DNA from: Mycobacterium scrofulaceum
GTDB taxonomy: Bacteria > Actinomycetota > Actinomycetes > Mycobacteriales > Mycobacteriaceae
Length of the DNA stretch: 64,000 nucleotides
Reading direction: 5' to 3'
NCBI RefSeq assembly: GCF_002086735.1
Contig: NZ_MVIJ01000029.1
Span: 1-64,000 of the forward strand
Position numbers and translations under genes: made by a program
Shown here: one piece after another, positions 8,142-17,162 of the stretch
Layout of the letters: each line of letters starts with the position of its first letter
Position numbering within the stretch: the stretch's first letter is position 1
Notes under the pieces: generated by a model
Databases searched by the model: none
Told to the model about the DNA's origin: nothing
What the model saw: only the letters and a program-made list of their open reading frames with translations

Positions 8142-9758
8142 CTATGGCGTCCAATATTCGTTCATCGGTTGAGCGTACTTGTCGTTGTTGGTCAGGCGGG
8201 GAAGCTGAAGCGAGTCCTCGATGGTGCGCAGCAGGCTGTAGTGGTTGTTGTGGGCGGCGGCCACCAGATGGCCCTGGCGCATCCCGGAATTCGGTGACGG
8301 GATGACGATCATCGGAATGTGGTTGCCCTCGTTGCCGATGGTCAGCGAGAGGTTGTTGAAATCCTCGTCCCAGGTGATGAAGATGGCGCTGCGTTGCGTC
8401 TGGAACGCGGGCGAATTCACGATCGTCGGCAGCACCTGCTGCAGGAACTGGTCGCCCGCCTTGATGTTGTATTGATGGGTCGTGAGTTCGCTGCCGACGA
8501 AGCGCAAGTTGACCGGGCCTTCCATGTTGTGGTCCTCGTCCGCGGCGAACCACACGAAGTTCGGGGTGGTATTGGCGTTGGCGAGGTCCGTGGCCATCCG
8601 TGTCAGCGGCAGCACGTGCGCTTGGCAGCGGGCGGCGTTGGAGACGATGTCGTGGAAGGCGAGGAAGGGTAGCTCTCCGGGGGTGTAGGGACCGCTCGAC
8701 GCGGTGGCGCACGGGGTGGGCATGCTCTGCTCGTAACTGGCCCAGCTCTTGCCCGCCGCTTCGACGGAGTCGGCCAGGTTCGGCGCGTCGAAACAGTTCA
8801 TTTCGCAGTTGTAGTTGGCGCCGAAGTCCGACCCGCCGAGAATCGGGTAGTAGTTGGGCAGGCTCGGGTGGGTCAGGGCGAAGTAGTTCGACCCGTACCC
8901 GTACGAACTGATCAGGCTGTTGATGTAGGGGGCATTGGGGCTGCCCACAACGTCTTTCACGCCATGGTTTTCCATGTAGACCAGGAACACGTGGTCAAGC
9001 GGCGCGACGGTCGAGTTGGGCGGCGTGGGTAGCGGCGGGGCGGGCAACGGCGCGCCGATCGTGAACGAGAGGTTGTCGGCGTACGAGTGGTTGTAGGCCC
9101 CGCCCGCCCAGTGGGTGTCCTTGAAGGTCACGGTGACGCGCGCGCTGCGGGTGCCCGCCGGGATCGTCCCCGTGGTCTCGCGTGGGAACAGCTCGGTCTG
9201 AAACCCGCGCTGGAGAATGGAGACCGGTCCGATTTTCCCTGTGCCCAAAGGCAGTTGGCTGGCGGCCAGGAACTCCACGGTCGCGGACGCCTCGGACAGT
9301 TCCAGCCTGTTGCCGCCCAGCCAGCCGCTCAGCGTGTACGGCACGGCGCCGCCGTCGATGGCCCCCGCCGCGCCGTTGAGGTCGACGAGCTGGGTGATGG
9401 TGGACGTTGCCACATTGCCCCCGCCGAAGTATTGCGCGCCGCCATTGGGCGGGCCGTGCTGGGCGGACGGGAAGGCCAGGAACTTCGGCATGGTCGGGCC
9501 CGGGGATCCGAGCGGCGAGGGGAGCCGTACCAAAGTGTTGTATTTGATCACCGTCGGCGTTCCGGTCACGGTCCAGCCCGGTATCGTCACCCCGCTGTAG
9601 CCCGACAACGACGGGTCGCCCACCTCGGCGCCCGGGTTGACCAGCAGATTGGGGCTCATCGTGGCGGCGGCGGCCGCCCTGGGCGCGGTGCACGTCGCGA
9701 GCACCAGCAGCGCAGCCCCGACCGCGGCGCCGGCCACCCGACAAAGGCGACAGAACAT
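8142..9758 (-). CDS. Secreted alkaline-phosphatase-superfamily phosphoesterase (SapM-like) with N-terminal beta domain
   Basis: 538-aa exported protein. A hydrophobic signal segment (GAAVGAALLVLATC) is followed by about 200 residues that look like a beta-sandwich binding module (NLLVNPGAEVGDPSLSGYSG, ending near SYADNLSFTIG). The catalytic part begins near residue 250 with DHVFLVYMENHG, then NYFALTHPSLPNYYPILGG and WDEDFNN, as in the phosphoesterase family that includes mycobacterial SapM and bacterial PI3P phosphatases. SapM itself is about 300 aa, so the N-terminal domain is extra. Activity is inferred from family only. A gap of about 160 bp separates it from uppP upstream. Confidence 0.82.
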   Translation of the reverse strand: MFCRLCRVAGAAVGAALLVLATCTAPRAAAAATMSPNLLVNPGAEVGDPSLSGYSGVTIPGWTVTGTPTVIKYNTLVRLPSPLGSPGPTMPKFLAFPSAQHGPPNGGAQYFGGGNVATSTITQLVDLNGAAGAIDGGAVPYTLSGWLGGNRLELSEASATVEFLAASQLPLGTGKIGPVSILQRGFQTELFPRETTGTIPAGTRSARVTVTFKDTHWAGGAYNHSYADNLSFTIGAPLPAPPLPTPPNSTVAPLDHVFLVYMENHGVKDVVGSPNAPYINSLISSYGYGSNYFALTHPSLPNYYPILGGSDFGANYNCEMNCFDAPNLADSVEAAGKSWASYEQSMPTPCATASSGPYTPGELPFLAFHDIVSNAARCQAHVLPLTRMATDLANANTTPNFVWFAADEDHNMEGPVNLRFVGSELTTHQYNIKAGDQFLQQVLPTIVNSPAFQTQRSAIFITWDEDFNNLSLTIGNEGNHIPMIVIPSPNSGMRQGHLVAAAHNNHYSLLRTIEDSLQLPRLTNNDKYAQPMNEYWTP

Positions 9759-9922
9759 TCAGCCATCCCCTCGGTGGTCAACACGCTGCGCATTGCTCCG
9801 TCGATGGTGAGCTACGTCACGCTGCTGGCCTACGCTTCTGCGCGAACCGTTATCCAGCGGTTGCCCTTTGGTGACCGAGTCGCTGAGGCGATGTCAGGAG
9901 AATTCGTGTAGGCGGCCGCCGG

Positions 9923-10840
9923 TCAGCTGGCGGCGAGCCACACCAGGCTGGCGCCGCCGGCCAGGGCGCAGTAGACGGCGAACGGTGTGAGGGTGCGGGT
10001 CTGGAAGTACTGCGTGAGGAACCGCACGGCGAGGTAGGCGCAGATGAAGGATGCGACGCTGCCGGCCAGCACCTGGCCGTGGATACCGGTCGCCCTGGGC
10101 CCGAACAGTTCGGGGATCTTGTAGACGCCGGCGGCCAGGATGATGGGAGTGGCAAGCAAGAAGGAGAACCGGGCGGCGTCCTCGTGGGACAGGCCGCGCC
10201 ACAGGCCGGCCACCATGGTGATGCCCGAGCGACTGATGCCGGGCAGCAGGGCCAGGATCTGCGCGGCGCCGATCAGGATGCCGCGGCGCAGGGGGAGTTG
10301 GGCCAGGCGATTGTCGACGGCCTCGCCGGAATGTCCGGGCTGCTCCCCGGCGGGCAGCTCCGGATCGGGCGCGGGCGCGACGCGCCGCCGGAGTACCTCG
10401 CCCGCGTAGAGAGCGATGCCGTTGAGCAGCAGGAAGATTGCCGCGGGGATGGGCTTGCCGAGTGTGGTGCGGAACGTCCGTTCCAGCGCCAGCCCGGCCA
10501 GCCCCACCGGGATGGTGGCCCCCACGATCAGCCACGCCAGCCGCTCGCCGGCGGTCTCGATGCGGCGATGCCGCAACGACGACACGAACCCGGCCACGAT
10601 GCGCAGCCAGTCCCGCCAGAAGAAGACCAGCAGGGCCGCCGCGGTGGCAACGTGCAGGCCGACGATGAACGCCAGGTAGGGCGATTCGGGCGCGGAGACG
10701 CTCAGGTCTCGGGCCCACCGGCCGCCGACCACCGCGGGGACCAAGACCGCGTGCCCGAGGCTGGAGACGGGGAACAACTCGGTGACGCCCTGGAACGCGC
10801 CGACCACCACGGCCTCGATGTAGGTCAAGTGCGCGCTCAT
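9923..10840 (-). CDS. uppP: Undecaprenyl-diphosphatase (UppP/BacA)
   Basis: Polytopic membrane enzyme, 305 aa from the preferred start. It recycles the carrier lipid for peptidoglycan and arabinogalactan by removing one phosphate from undecaprenyl/decaprenyl diphosphate. Both active-site motifs are present: FQGVTELFPVSSLGHAVL and PGISRSGITM. The open frame extends to 10921, but the ATG at 10840 (MSAHLTYIEA) has GGAGG 8 bases upstream; an ATG at 10873 has only a weak site. A charged cytoplasmic loop (APAPDPELPAGEQPGHSGEA) in mid-protein is longer than in E. coli BacA. In M. tuberculosis the annotated uppP (Rv2136c) lies elsewhere, so this may be a second copy or a moved gene. Confidence 0.93.
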   Translation of the reverse strand: MSAHLTYIEAVVVGAFQGVTELFPVSSLGHAVLVPAVVGGRWARDLSVSAPESPYLAFIVGLHVATAAALLVFFWRDWLRIVAGFVSSLRHRRIETAGERLAWLIVGATIPVGLAGLALERTFRTTLGKPIPAAIFLLLNGIALYAGEVLRRRVAPAPDPELPAGEQPGHSGEAVDNRLAQLPLRRGILIGAAQILALLPGISRSGITMVAGLWRGLSHEDAARFSFLLATPIILAAGVYKIPELFGPRATGIHGQVLAGSVASFICAYLAVRFLTQYFQTRTLTPFAVYCALAGGASLVWLAAS

Positions 10841-11002
10841 CTCGGGTGCCTCCGTCGGATCGTTTTCTCCCATGGCCTCGCCGATCGGCCTGTGACGATA
10901 GCCGACCGCGAGTCGGCCCACCCAATCAGCTTGCCCAGTTAGCTATTTGGTGGGGTCGCCGTCCGCCCGGCCGGACCCGGCACCTGCGGGTACCGTGTTC
11001 TG

Positions 11003-13396
11003 ATGGCCGACGGGTTGCTCGACGCCGTGCGCGTCCTCGACTTGTCGAGCGGAAACGGTGACGCGGTGACGCGCCTGTTCGCCGACCTGGGCGCCGACGT
11101 CCTCAAGGTCGAACCCCCGAGCGGAAGCCCGGCGCGCGGCGAGCCGCCGACGCTGGCCGGCGCGAGCATCCCGTTTGCCGTGCACAACGCGAACAAACGC
11201 AGCGTGGTGCTGGACCCGTTCGACGAGGACGACTGCGAGGTGTTCCTCGACCTGGCCGGACAGGCCGACATCGTCGTCGACGACGGTTTCTACGGGGAGG
11301 CCCCCACCTTCGGGACGTCGGTCGAGGAACTGGCTGCCCAGCATCCGCACCTGGTGGTGCTGTCGATCACCGACTTCGGCGCGACGGGTCCGCGGTCCTT
11401 GTGGCGGGCCACCGATCCGGTGTTGTACGCGATGTGCGGCTCGCTGTCGCGATCCGGTCCCACCACCGGCACCCCGGTGCTGCCGCCCGACGGGATCGCG
11501 TCGGCCACCGCCGCCGTCCAGGCGGCCTGGGTCACCCTCGTCGCGTACTACAACCGGTTGCGTTGCGGTACAGGCGAATACATCGACTTCTCGCGATTCG
11601 ACGCGGTGGTCATGTCGCTCGACCCGGCGTTCGGTGCGCACGGACAGGTCGCCGCGGGAATCCGGCGCACCGGGCAGTGGCGGGGCCGACCGAAGAACCA
11701 GGACGCTTACCCGATCTATGAATGCAAGGACGGCTACGTCCGGCTCTGCGTGATGGCACCGCGGCAGTGGCGGGGCCTGCGGCGCTGGCTCGGCGAACCG
11801 GACGATTTCCAAGACCCCAAGTACGACGTGATCGGCGCGCGCTTCGCGGCATGGCCGCAGATCAGCGAGCTGATTCAAGCGCTGTTCGCCGGCCAGACCA
11901 TTAAGGATCTGGTGGCCGCGGGCCAGGCCCACGGGGTGCCGATAGCCGCCGTGCTGACGCCGTCGTGGGCGATGACTTCGGAGCATTTCCAGGCGGTGGG
12001 CGCGATCACCGAGGCCGAGCTCGTCCCGGGCGTGCGCACCCGCGTGCCGACCGGCTATTTCGTCGTCGACGGGCGGCACGCGGGCTTCCGCACTCCCGCC
12101 CCTGCCGCGGGGCAGGACGGGCCGGGCTGGCGCGCAAACCCGGCGGTAGTGTCCTCGCCCTCCGGCCGCGTCGGCGAATACCCGTTCGCGGGACTGCGCA
12201 TCCTGGATCTGGGCATCATCGTCGCCGGCGGCGAGCTGAGCCGGCTGTTCGGCGACCTGGGCGCCGAGGTGATCAAGATCGAAAGCGCCGACTACCCCGA
12301 CGGGCTGCGACAGGCCCGCGTCGGCGAGGCGATGAGCGAGTCGTTCGCCTGGACGCACCGCAACAACCTGGGCATGGGCCTGGACCTGCGCAGCGCCGCC
12401 GGAAAGAAGATCTTCACCCGGCTGGTCGCGGAGTCCGATGCCGTCTTCGCCAACTTCAAGCCGGGAACGCTGACCGCGCTTGGGTTCTCGTATGACAACT
12501 TGCGGGCCGCCAACCCGCGGATAGTCCTCGCGGAGAGCAGCGCCTACGGCGACCAGGGCCCGTGGAGCACCCGCTTGGGCTACGGTCCGCTGGTACGCGC
12601 CGCGACCGGTGTCACCCGGCTGTGGACGGCCGACGACCCCGAAAGCCGCGATGGCGCTGCGCGGCACGCCTTTTACGACGCGACCACGATCTTTCCCGAT
12701 CACGTGGTCGGGCGGGTCACCGCGATCGCGGCGCTGGCCGCGCTGATCCACCGGCACCGCAAGGGCGGCGGGTCGCACGTGCACATTTCACAGGCTGAGG
12801 CCGTGATCAACCAGCTCGACACGTTGTACGTCACCCAGGCCGCGGCGGCCGCCGGCGTGCCCAGGATCGCCGACGACACCAGCCTGCACGCCGTCTACCC
12901 ATGCGCCGGTGACGACGAATGGTGCGTCATCTCGATCGACTCGGACGAGGAATGGCGTTGCGCCGCCGGGGTTTTCCATCACCCCGAATGGGCCGACGAC
13001 CCGCGGTTCGCCACCGGCGAGGCACGCCTGGCGAACCGCCGGGAGTTGGTGGAATTGGTGACAGCCTGGACCCGGACACGCACCCCGGTGCGGGCCGCCC
13101 AGCTGCTGCAGTCCTCCGGTGTCGCGGCCGGCCCGATGAACCGGCCGCCGGACATTCTGGAGGATCCGCAGCTGCTCGAGCGGAAACTGTATGCCGAGAT
13201 GCGGCACCCCCTCGTCGAACGCCCGCTGCCGGCCGAGACGGCCCCGGCACCGTTTCAGCACATCCCGCGGGCGCCCCAGCGGCCGGCGCCGCTACCCGGC
13301 CAGGACACCGTCGACATCTGCCGCAGGTTGCTCGGGATCGGCCCACAGGAGATCGATCGCCTCATCAGCGACGGCGTGCTGTTCGGTCCCCCATAA
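11003..13396 (+). CDS. Double-domain CaiB/BaiF CoA-transferase (Rv1866-like)
   Basis: 797-aa protein made of two family III CoA-transferase modules in tandem. Each half opens with the typical N-terminus: VRVLDLSSGNGDAVTRLFADLGADVLKVE (residues about 9-37) and LRILDLGIIVAGGELSRLFGDLGAEVIKIE (about 399-428). In the second half, NFKPGT and the adjoining helix are the usual CoA-site region; the first half has the shorter, more divergent version. Such enzymes move CoA between carboxylic acids, here probably in lipid or sterol breakdown. It starts at an ATG at 11003 and is followed 59 bases later by a thiolase-like gene, giving a probable two-gene unit as at Rv1866-Rv1867. Confidence 0.9.
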   Translation: MADGLLDAVRVLDLSSGNGDAVTRLFADLGADVLKVEPPSGSPARGEPPTLAGASIPFAVHNANKRSVVLDPFDEDDCEVFLDLAGQADIVVDDGFYGEAPTFGTSVEELAAQHPHLVVLSITDFGATGPRSLWRATDPVLYAMCGSLSRSGPTTGTPVLPPDGIASATAAVQAAWVTLVAYYNRLRCGTGEYIDFSRFDAVVMSLDPAFGAHGQVAAGIRRTGQWRGRPKNQDAYPIYECKDGYVRLCVMAPRQWRGLRRWLGEPDDFQDPKYDVIGARFAAWPQISELIQALFAGQTIKDLVAAGQAHGVPIAAVLTPSWAMTSEHFQAVGAITEAELVPGVRTRVPTGYFVVDGRHAGFRTPAPAAGQDGPGWRANPAVVSSPSGRVGEYPFAGLRILDLGIIVAGGELSRLFGDLGAEVIKIESADYPDGLRQARVGEAMSESFAWTHRNNLGMGLDLRSAAGKKIFTRLVAESDAVFANFKPGTLTALGFSYDNLRAANPRIVLAESSAYGDQGPWSTRLGYGPLVRAATGVTRLWTADDPESRDGAARHAFYDATTIFPDHVVGRVTAIAALAALIHRHRKGGGSHVHISQAEAVINQLDTLYVTQAAAAAGVPRIADDTSLHAVYPCAGDDEWCVISIDSDEEWRCAAGVFHHPEWADDPRFATGEARLANRRELVELVTAWTRTRTPVRAAQLLQSSGVAAGPMNRPPDILEDPQLLERKLYAEMRHPLVERPLPAETAPAPFQHIPRAPQRPAPLPGQDTVDICRRLLGIGPQEIDRLISDGVLFGPP

Positions 13397-13455
13397 CGCG
13401 CGCGGAACCCGGCCCGCGCAACCAGACGGATCGATAGCCACGCTAAATTCGTCGT

Positions 13456-14940
13456 ATGACCGTGGACCCCAGGACGCCCGTGCTGATCGGCTACGGCCAG
13501 GTCAACCATCGCGACGAGATCGACCCGGACAAGCGTTCCGTCGAACCGGTGGACCTTATGGCGGCCGCGGCCCGGCAGGCCGCCGACGCGCGGGTGATCG
13601 CGGCCGTGGATTCGATCCGGGTGGTGAACATCCTGTCGGCGCACTACCGGGACCCGGGGCTGCTGCTCGGCCAGCGGATCGGCGCCGCCGACTTCACCAC
13701 GCTGTACAGCCCCGTCGGCGGCAACGTGCCGCAATCGCTGGTCAACCAGGCGTGCCTGGACATCCAGCGGGGCCGGGCCCAGGTGGTGCTCCTGGCCGGC
13801 GCCGAGACGTGGCGCACCCGCCGCGGACTACGGGCCGTGGGCGGCAAGCTCGAGTGGACCGTCGAGGACGCCTCCGTCCCGATGGCCGAGGTCAGCGGCG
13901 ACGACGTCCCGATGGCCGGCGACGCCGAGATCAGGATCCGGCTGGACCGCCCGGCCTACGTCTACCCGCTGTTCGAGCAGGCGCTGCGGATCGCCAACGG
14001 CGAGTCGGTCGAGGACCACCGCAAGCGCATCGGCGAGTTGTGGGCGCGCTTCAACGCCGTCGCGGTCGGCAATCCACACGCCTGGATCCGCAAACCCGTG
14101 ACCGCCGAGGAGATCTGGCGGCCCGGCCCGCAGAACCGGATGATCAGCTGGCCGTATACCAAGCTGATGAACTCCAACAACATGGTCGACCAGGGCGCCG
14201 CGCTCGTCTTGACCTCGGTGGAACAGGCCAGGCGGCTGCAGGTCCCCGATGACCGATGGATCTACCCGCATGCCGGCACCGACGCGCACGACACCTCGGC
14301 AATCGCCGAGCGCGACGAACTGCACCGCTCTCCGGCCATCCGGATCGGGGGCGGCCGGGCGCTCGAGCTGGCCGGACTGGGCGTCGACGAGCTGGACTAC
14401 GTCGACCTGTATTCCTGCTTCCCCTCGGCCGTACAGGTGGCGGCGGCCGAACTGGGCCTCGCGGTCGACGATGCCGCCCGCCCGCTCACCGTGACCGGGG
14501 GGCTGACGTTCGCGGGCGGTCCGTGGAGCAACTATGTGATGCACTCCATCGCGACCATGGCCGAGTTGCTGACGGCGAACCCCGGGCGCCGCGGTCTGAT
14601 CACCGCCAACGGTGGCTTCCTGACCAAGCACAGCTTCGGGGTCTACGGCACCGAGCCGCCCGCCGAGTTCCGTTGGGAGGACGTGCAACCGGCCGTCGAC
14701 CGCGAGCCGACCCGCGAGGGCCTGGTGGAATGGGAAGGCGTCGGCACGGTGGAGGCGTGGACGACGCCGTTCGACCGCGAGGGCCGCCCGGAAAAGGCCT
14801 TCCTGGCGGTGCGCACGCCCGACGGGTCCCGCACCCTCGCGCTGATCACCGACGGCGCGGCGGCTCAGGCGACGGTGAGCGAAGACATCGGCGGCGCCAA
14901 GGTTGCCGTCGCCGCCGACGGCAGCGCCGCGCTGCAATAA
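13456..14940 (+). CDS. Thiolase-superfamily / acetyl-CoA acetyltransferase-like protein (Rv1867-like)
   Basis: 494 aa. The N-terminal part follows the thiolase fold: TPVLIGYGQVNHR, then GGNVPQSLVNQACLDIQRG with a cysteine at residue 100 where thiolases carry the nucleophile, and QVVLLAGAE. Later motifs are DYVDLYSCFPSAVQVAAAELG and GGLTFAGGPWSNYVMHS, matching SCP-x/thiolase-like proteins rather than standard biosynthetic thiolases. A C-terminal beta region of about 90 residues (EWEGVGTVEAWTTPFD...) is an extra domain. Together with the upstream CoA-transferase it suggests acyl-CoA side-chain metabolism. The exact reaction is unknown. Confidence 0.85.
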   Translation: MTVDPRTPVLIGYGQVNHRDEIDPDKRSVEPVDLMAAAARQAADARVIAAVDSIRVVNILSAHYRDPGLLLGQRIGAADFTTLYSPVGGNVPQSLVNQACLDIQRGRAQVVLLAGAETWRTRRGLRAVGGKLEWTVEDASVPMAEVSGDDVPMAGDAEIRIRLDRPAYVYPLFEQALRIANGESVEDHRKRIGELWARFNAVAVGNPHAWIRKPVTAEEIWRPGPQNRMISWPYTKLMNSNNMVDQGAALVLTSVEQARRLQVPDDRWIYPHAGTDAHDTSAIAERDELHRSPAIRIGGGRALELAGLGVDELDYVDLYSCFPSAVQVAAAELGLAVDDAARPLTVTGGLTFAGGPWSNYVMHSIATMAELLTANPGRRGLITANGGFLTKHSFGVYGTEPPAEFRWEDVQPAVDREPTREGLVEWEGVGTVEAWTTPFDREGRPEKAFLAVRTPDGSRTLALITDGAAAQATVSEDIGGAKVAVAADGSAALQ

Positions 14941-15050
14941 CCCCCCGGCGCCATCCCGCCAGCTCACGGTGTCGGTTGGCCCGTAACGGTCGCGTAGGTC
15001 GTGCCGTCTTGCCTATTGTCTAGTTTGAGGTCGGGGGAGGTGAGCCCCAG

Positions 15051-17162
15051 GTGCAGATCCTGGTTACCGACGCCACCGGCGCACTCGGGCGGCTGGTCGC
15101 ACGGCAGTTGGTCGCTGCCGGGCACACGGTCAGTGGCATTGCTGAGACCCGGCACCCGTGCCTCGACCGCAACGTCGACTTTGTTTGCGCGTCCCTGCGC
15201 AACCCCATCCTGCGGGAGCTCGCCGGCGAAGCCGACGCGGTGATCCACCTGGCGCCGATCGACACCTCCGCCCCGGGCAGCGCCGATATCGACGGCCTGG
15301 CGCACGTGACCGACGTCGCCGCCCGCGCCGGCGCGCGGCTGCTGTTCGTGTCCCAGGCGGCGGGGCCGCCGGAGCTGTATCGCCCGGCCGAGGATCTGGT
15401 GGCGACCAGTTGGGGCCCCAGCCTGGTCGTGCGCACCGCCCCGCCCGTGGGCCGCCAGCTCGACTGGATGGTGTGCCGCACGGTGGCCACGCTGCTGCGC
15501 ACCAAGGTTTCGGCGGAGCCGATGCGGGTGCTGCACGTCGAAGATCTGGTGCGCTTCCTGGTTTCGTCGCTGAACGTCGACCGCACCGGCGTGGTCGACC
15601 TCGCCTCCCCGGACACGGTCAACGTGGTCACCGCCTGGCGGATGCTGCGAGCCGCCGACCCGCGGACCCGGCTGAACGGGGTGCGGAGCTGGCCGCGGCT
15701 CATCCCGGACATGGATATTGCCGCGGTGCAGGAGGATTGGTCGTTCGCGTTCGGCTGGCAGGCGCTCGAGGCCGTCGCCGACACCGCCCGCGGCCTCGTC
15801 GGCCGCCGGATCGCCGCCGCGGGCGCCGTCGGCCACGGGCGCCAACTGGCGCTGCCGGTCGAGGTCATGCCCCGCCCGCGGCCGTCCGGGGAGGAACACA
15901 GCGCGGCGCCCGAGGGCGTGGAGGGCGAGTTCGACGACCGGATCGACCCGCGCTTCCCGATTTTCAGTGCGGGGAATCTTTCCGGGGCGCTGCCCGGCCC
16001 GCTCACCCCGATCACCCTGGACGTTCAACTGAGCGGGTTGCGAACCGCGAATCGGGTGCTCGGCCACGTGCTGGCGCTCGGGGGCCCGGTGGGTGACGAA
16101 TGGGGAAGCAGGGCCATCGCGGTGTTCGGCCATCGGCCCTACGTCGGGGTGTCGGTCAACATGGTCGCCGCCGCGCAGCTGCCCGGCTGGGATCAGGACG
16201 CCGTCGCCCGCAACGCCCTGGCAGGCCGGCCGCACATCGGAGACCCCCTCCCGTTCGGCGAGCCCGCGCTGGCGGGCGGCGCCCTTGGCTCCATCGCCAA
16301 AGCCCTGGTGGCGGGGCGGTCACTGGCCGTGCTGCGCCATCTGAAGTCGGACACCCGGGATTACCGCGTGGCCGCCGAAACGGAACAGCTCGACACCGCG
16401 CAGCTGGCCGCGCTGCCCGACGCCGGCCTCGGCGCCCGGGTTCTCTTGCTGCGGGACCGCATTCACCAAGGCTGGATTCTCACCGCGCTGTGGCTGATCG
16501 ACGCCGGGGTCACCGCGGCGGCACTCGAACGCGGCAAGGCGGCACGCGGCGTGCCCGGTGTGGACATGATCATGGACAGCACCCTGGTGGCGGCCGAGAC
16601 CGCCCGGCTGGCCGCGGTGCTGCGGGCCGACACCCCGCTGTGTGCGCTGGCCACCGACGGCAACCTCGCCAGCATTCGCGCGTTGTCTCCCACCACCGCC
16701 GCCGCCGTCGACGACGCCGTCGCACGCGTCGGGCACCGCGGGCCGGGGGAGGCCGAGCTGGCCAGCCGCACGTACGCCGACGACCCGGCGATGCTGCTCA
16801 CCGCGGCGGGAGAACTCGCCGTCGCCGACGGCGCGCCCGCCGAGCCGCCGCCCTCGACGCTGGCCCGGCGGCTGGCCACCAACGCTCGGGACTCGCGCGA
16901 ACTCGCCCACGACGTGACTCTGCGGTTCACCCATCAGCTGCGGATGACGTTGCGGGAGCTAGGGTCCCGTCGAGTCGCGGCGGACGCGATCGACGCCGCC
17001 GACGACGTGTTCTACCTGACGTGCGATGAGCTGGTCACCATGCCGGGCGACGCCCGGCTGCGGATCAAACGCCGCCGCGCCGAACGGGATCGGTTGCAGG
17101 CGCAGCGCCCGCCCGACGTCATCGACGGGACGTGGACTCCCGTCGAAGCCTCAGCCGACTAG
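15051..17162 (+). CDS. Chimera: NAD(P)-binding epimerase-like domain + PEP-utilising-enzyme-like helical domain (Rv1868-like)
   Basis: 703 aa, GTG start preceded by GGGGAGGTGAG. Residues 1-255 form an atypical SDR/epimerase module (ILVTDATGALGRLVARQL; IHLAPIDTS; FVSQAAG), without a clear YxxxK pair. From about residue 300 the sequence resembles the region of PEP synthases and rifampin phosphotransferases before their mobile histidine domain: FSAGNLSGALPGPLTPITLD, FGHRPYVGVSVNMV, and near the end DDVFYLTCDEL (651-661) with a basic helix. The protein stops where the catalytic His domain would begin. Phosphotransfer as in those enzymes is therefore unlikely; function unknown. The stop overlaps the converging reductase gene by 12 bases. 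Confidence 0.75.
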   Translation: MQILVTDATGALGRLVARQLVAAGHTVSGIAETRHPCLDRNVDFVCASLRNPILRELAGEADAVIHLAPIDTSAPGSADIDGLAHVTDVAARAGARLLFVSQAAGPPELYRPAEDLVATSWGPSLVVRTAPPVGRQLDWMVCRTVATLLRTKVSAEPMRVLHVEDLVRFLVSSLNVDRTGVVDLASPDTVNVVTAWRMLRAADPRTRLNGVRSWPRLIPDMDIAAVQEDWSFAFGWQALEAVADTARGLVGRRIAAAGAVGHGRQLALPVEVMPRPRPSGEEHSAAPEGVEGEFDDRIDPRFPIFSAGNLSGALPGPLTPITLDVQLSGLRTANRVLGHVLALGGPVGDEWGSRAIAVFGHRPYVGVSVNMVAAAQLPGWDQDAVARNALAGRPHIGDPLPFGEPALAGGALGSIAKALVAGRSLAVLRHLKSDTRDYRVAAETEQLDTAQLAALPDAGLGARVLLLRDRIHQGWILTALWLIDAGVTAAALERGKAARGVPGVDMIMDSTLVAAETARLAAVLRADTPLCALATDGNLASIRALSPTTAAAVDDAVARVGHRGPGEAELASRTYADDPAMLLTAAGELAVADGAPAEPPPSTLARRLATNARDSRELAHDVTLRFTHQLRMTLRELGSRRVAADAIDAADDVFYLTCDELVTMPGDARLRIKRRRAERDRLQAQRPPDVIDGTWTPVEASAD

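Noticed and set aside
9759..9922. AGGAGAATTCGTG near 9895 as the start of a small rightward gene
   Set aside because: The frame ends after one codon past the GTG, so no gene follows.
10943..12784. 613-codon leftward open frame opposite the CoA-transferase
   Set aside because: Antisense shadow with His/Arg/Gly-rich sequence; the forward strand encodes clear CaiB domains.
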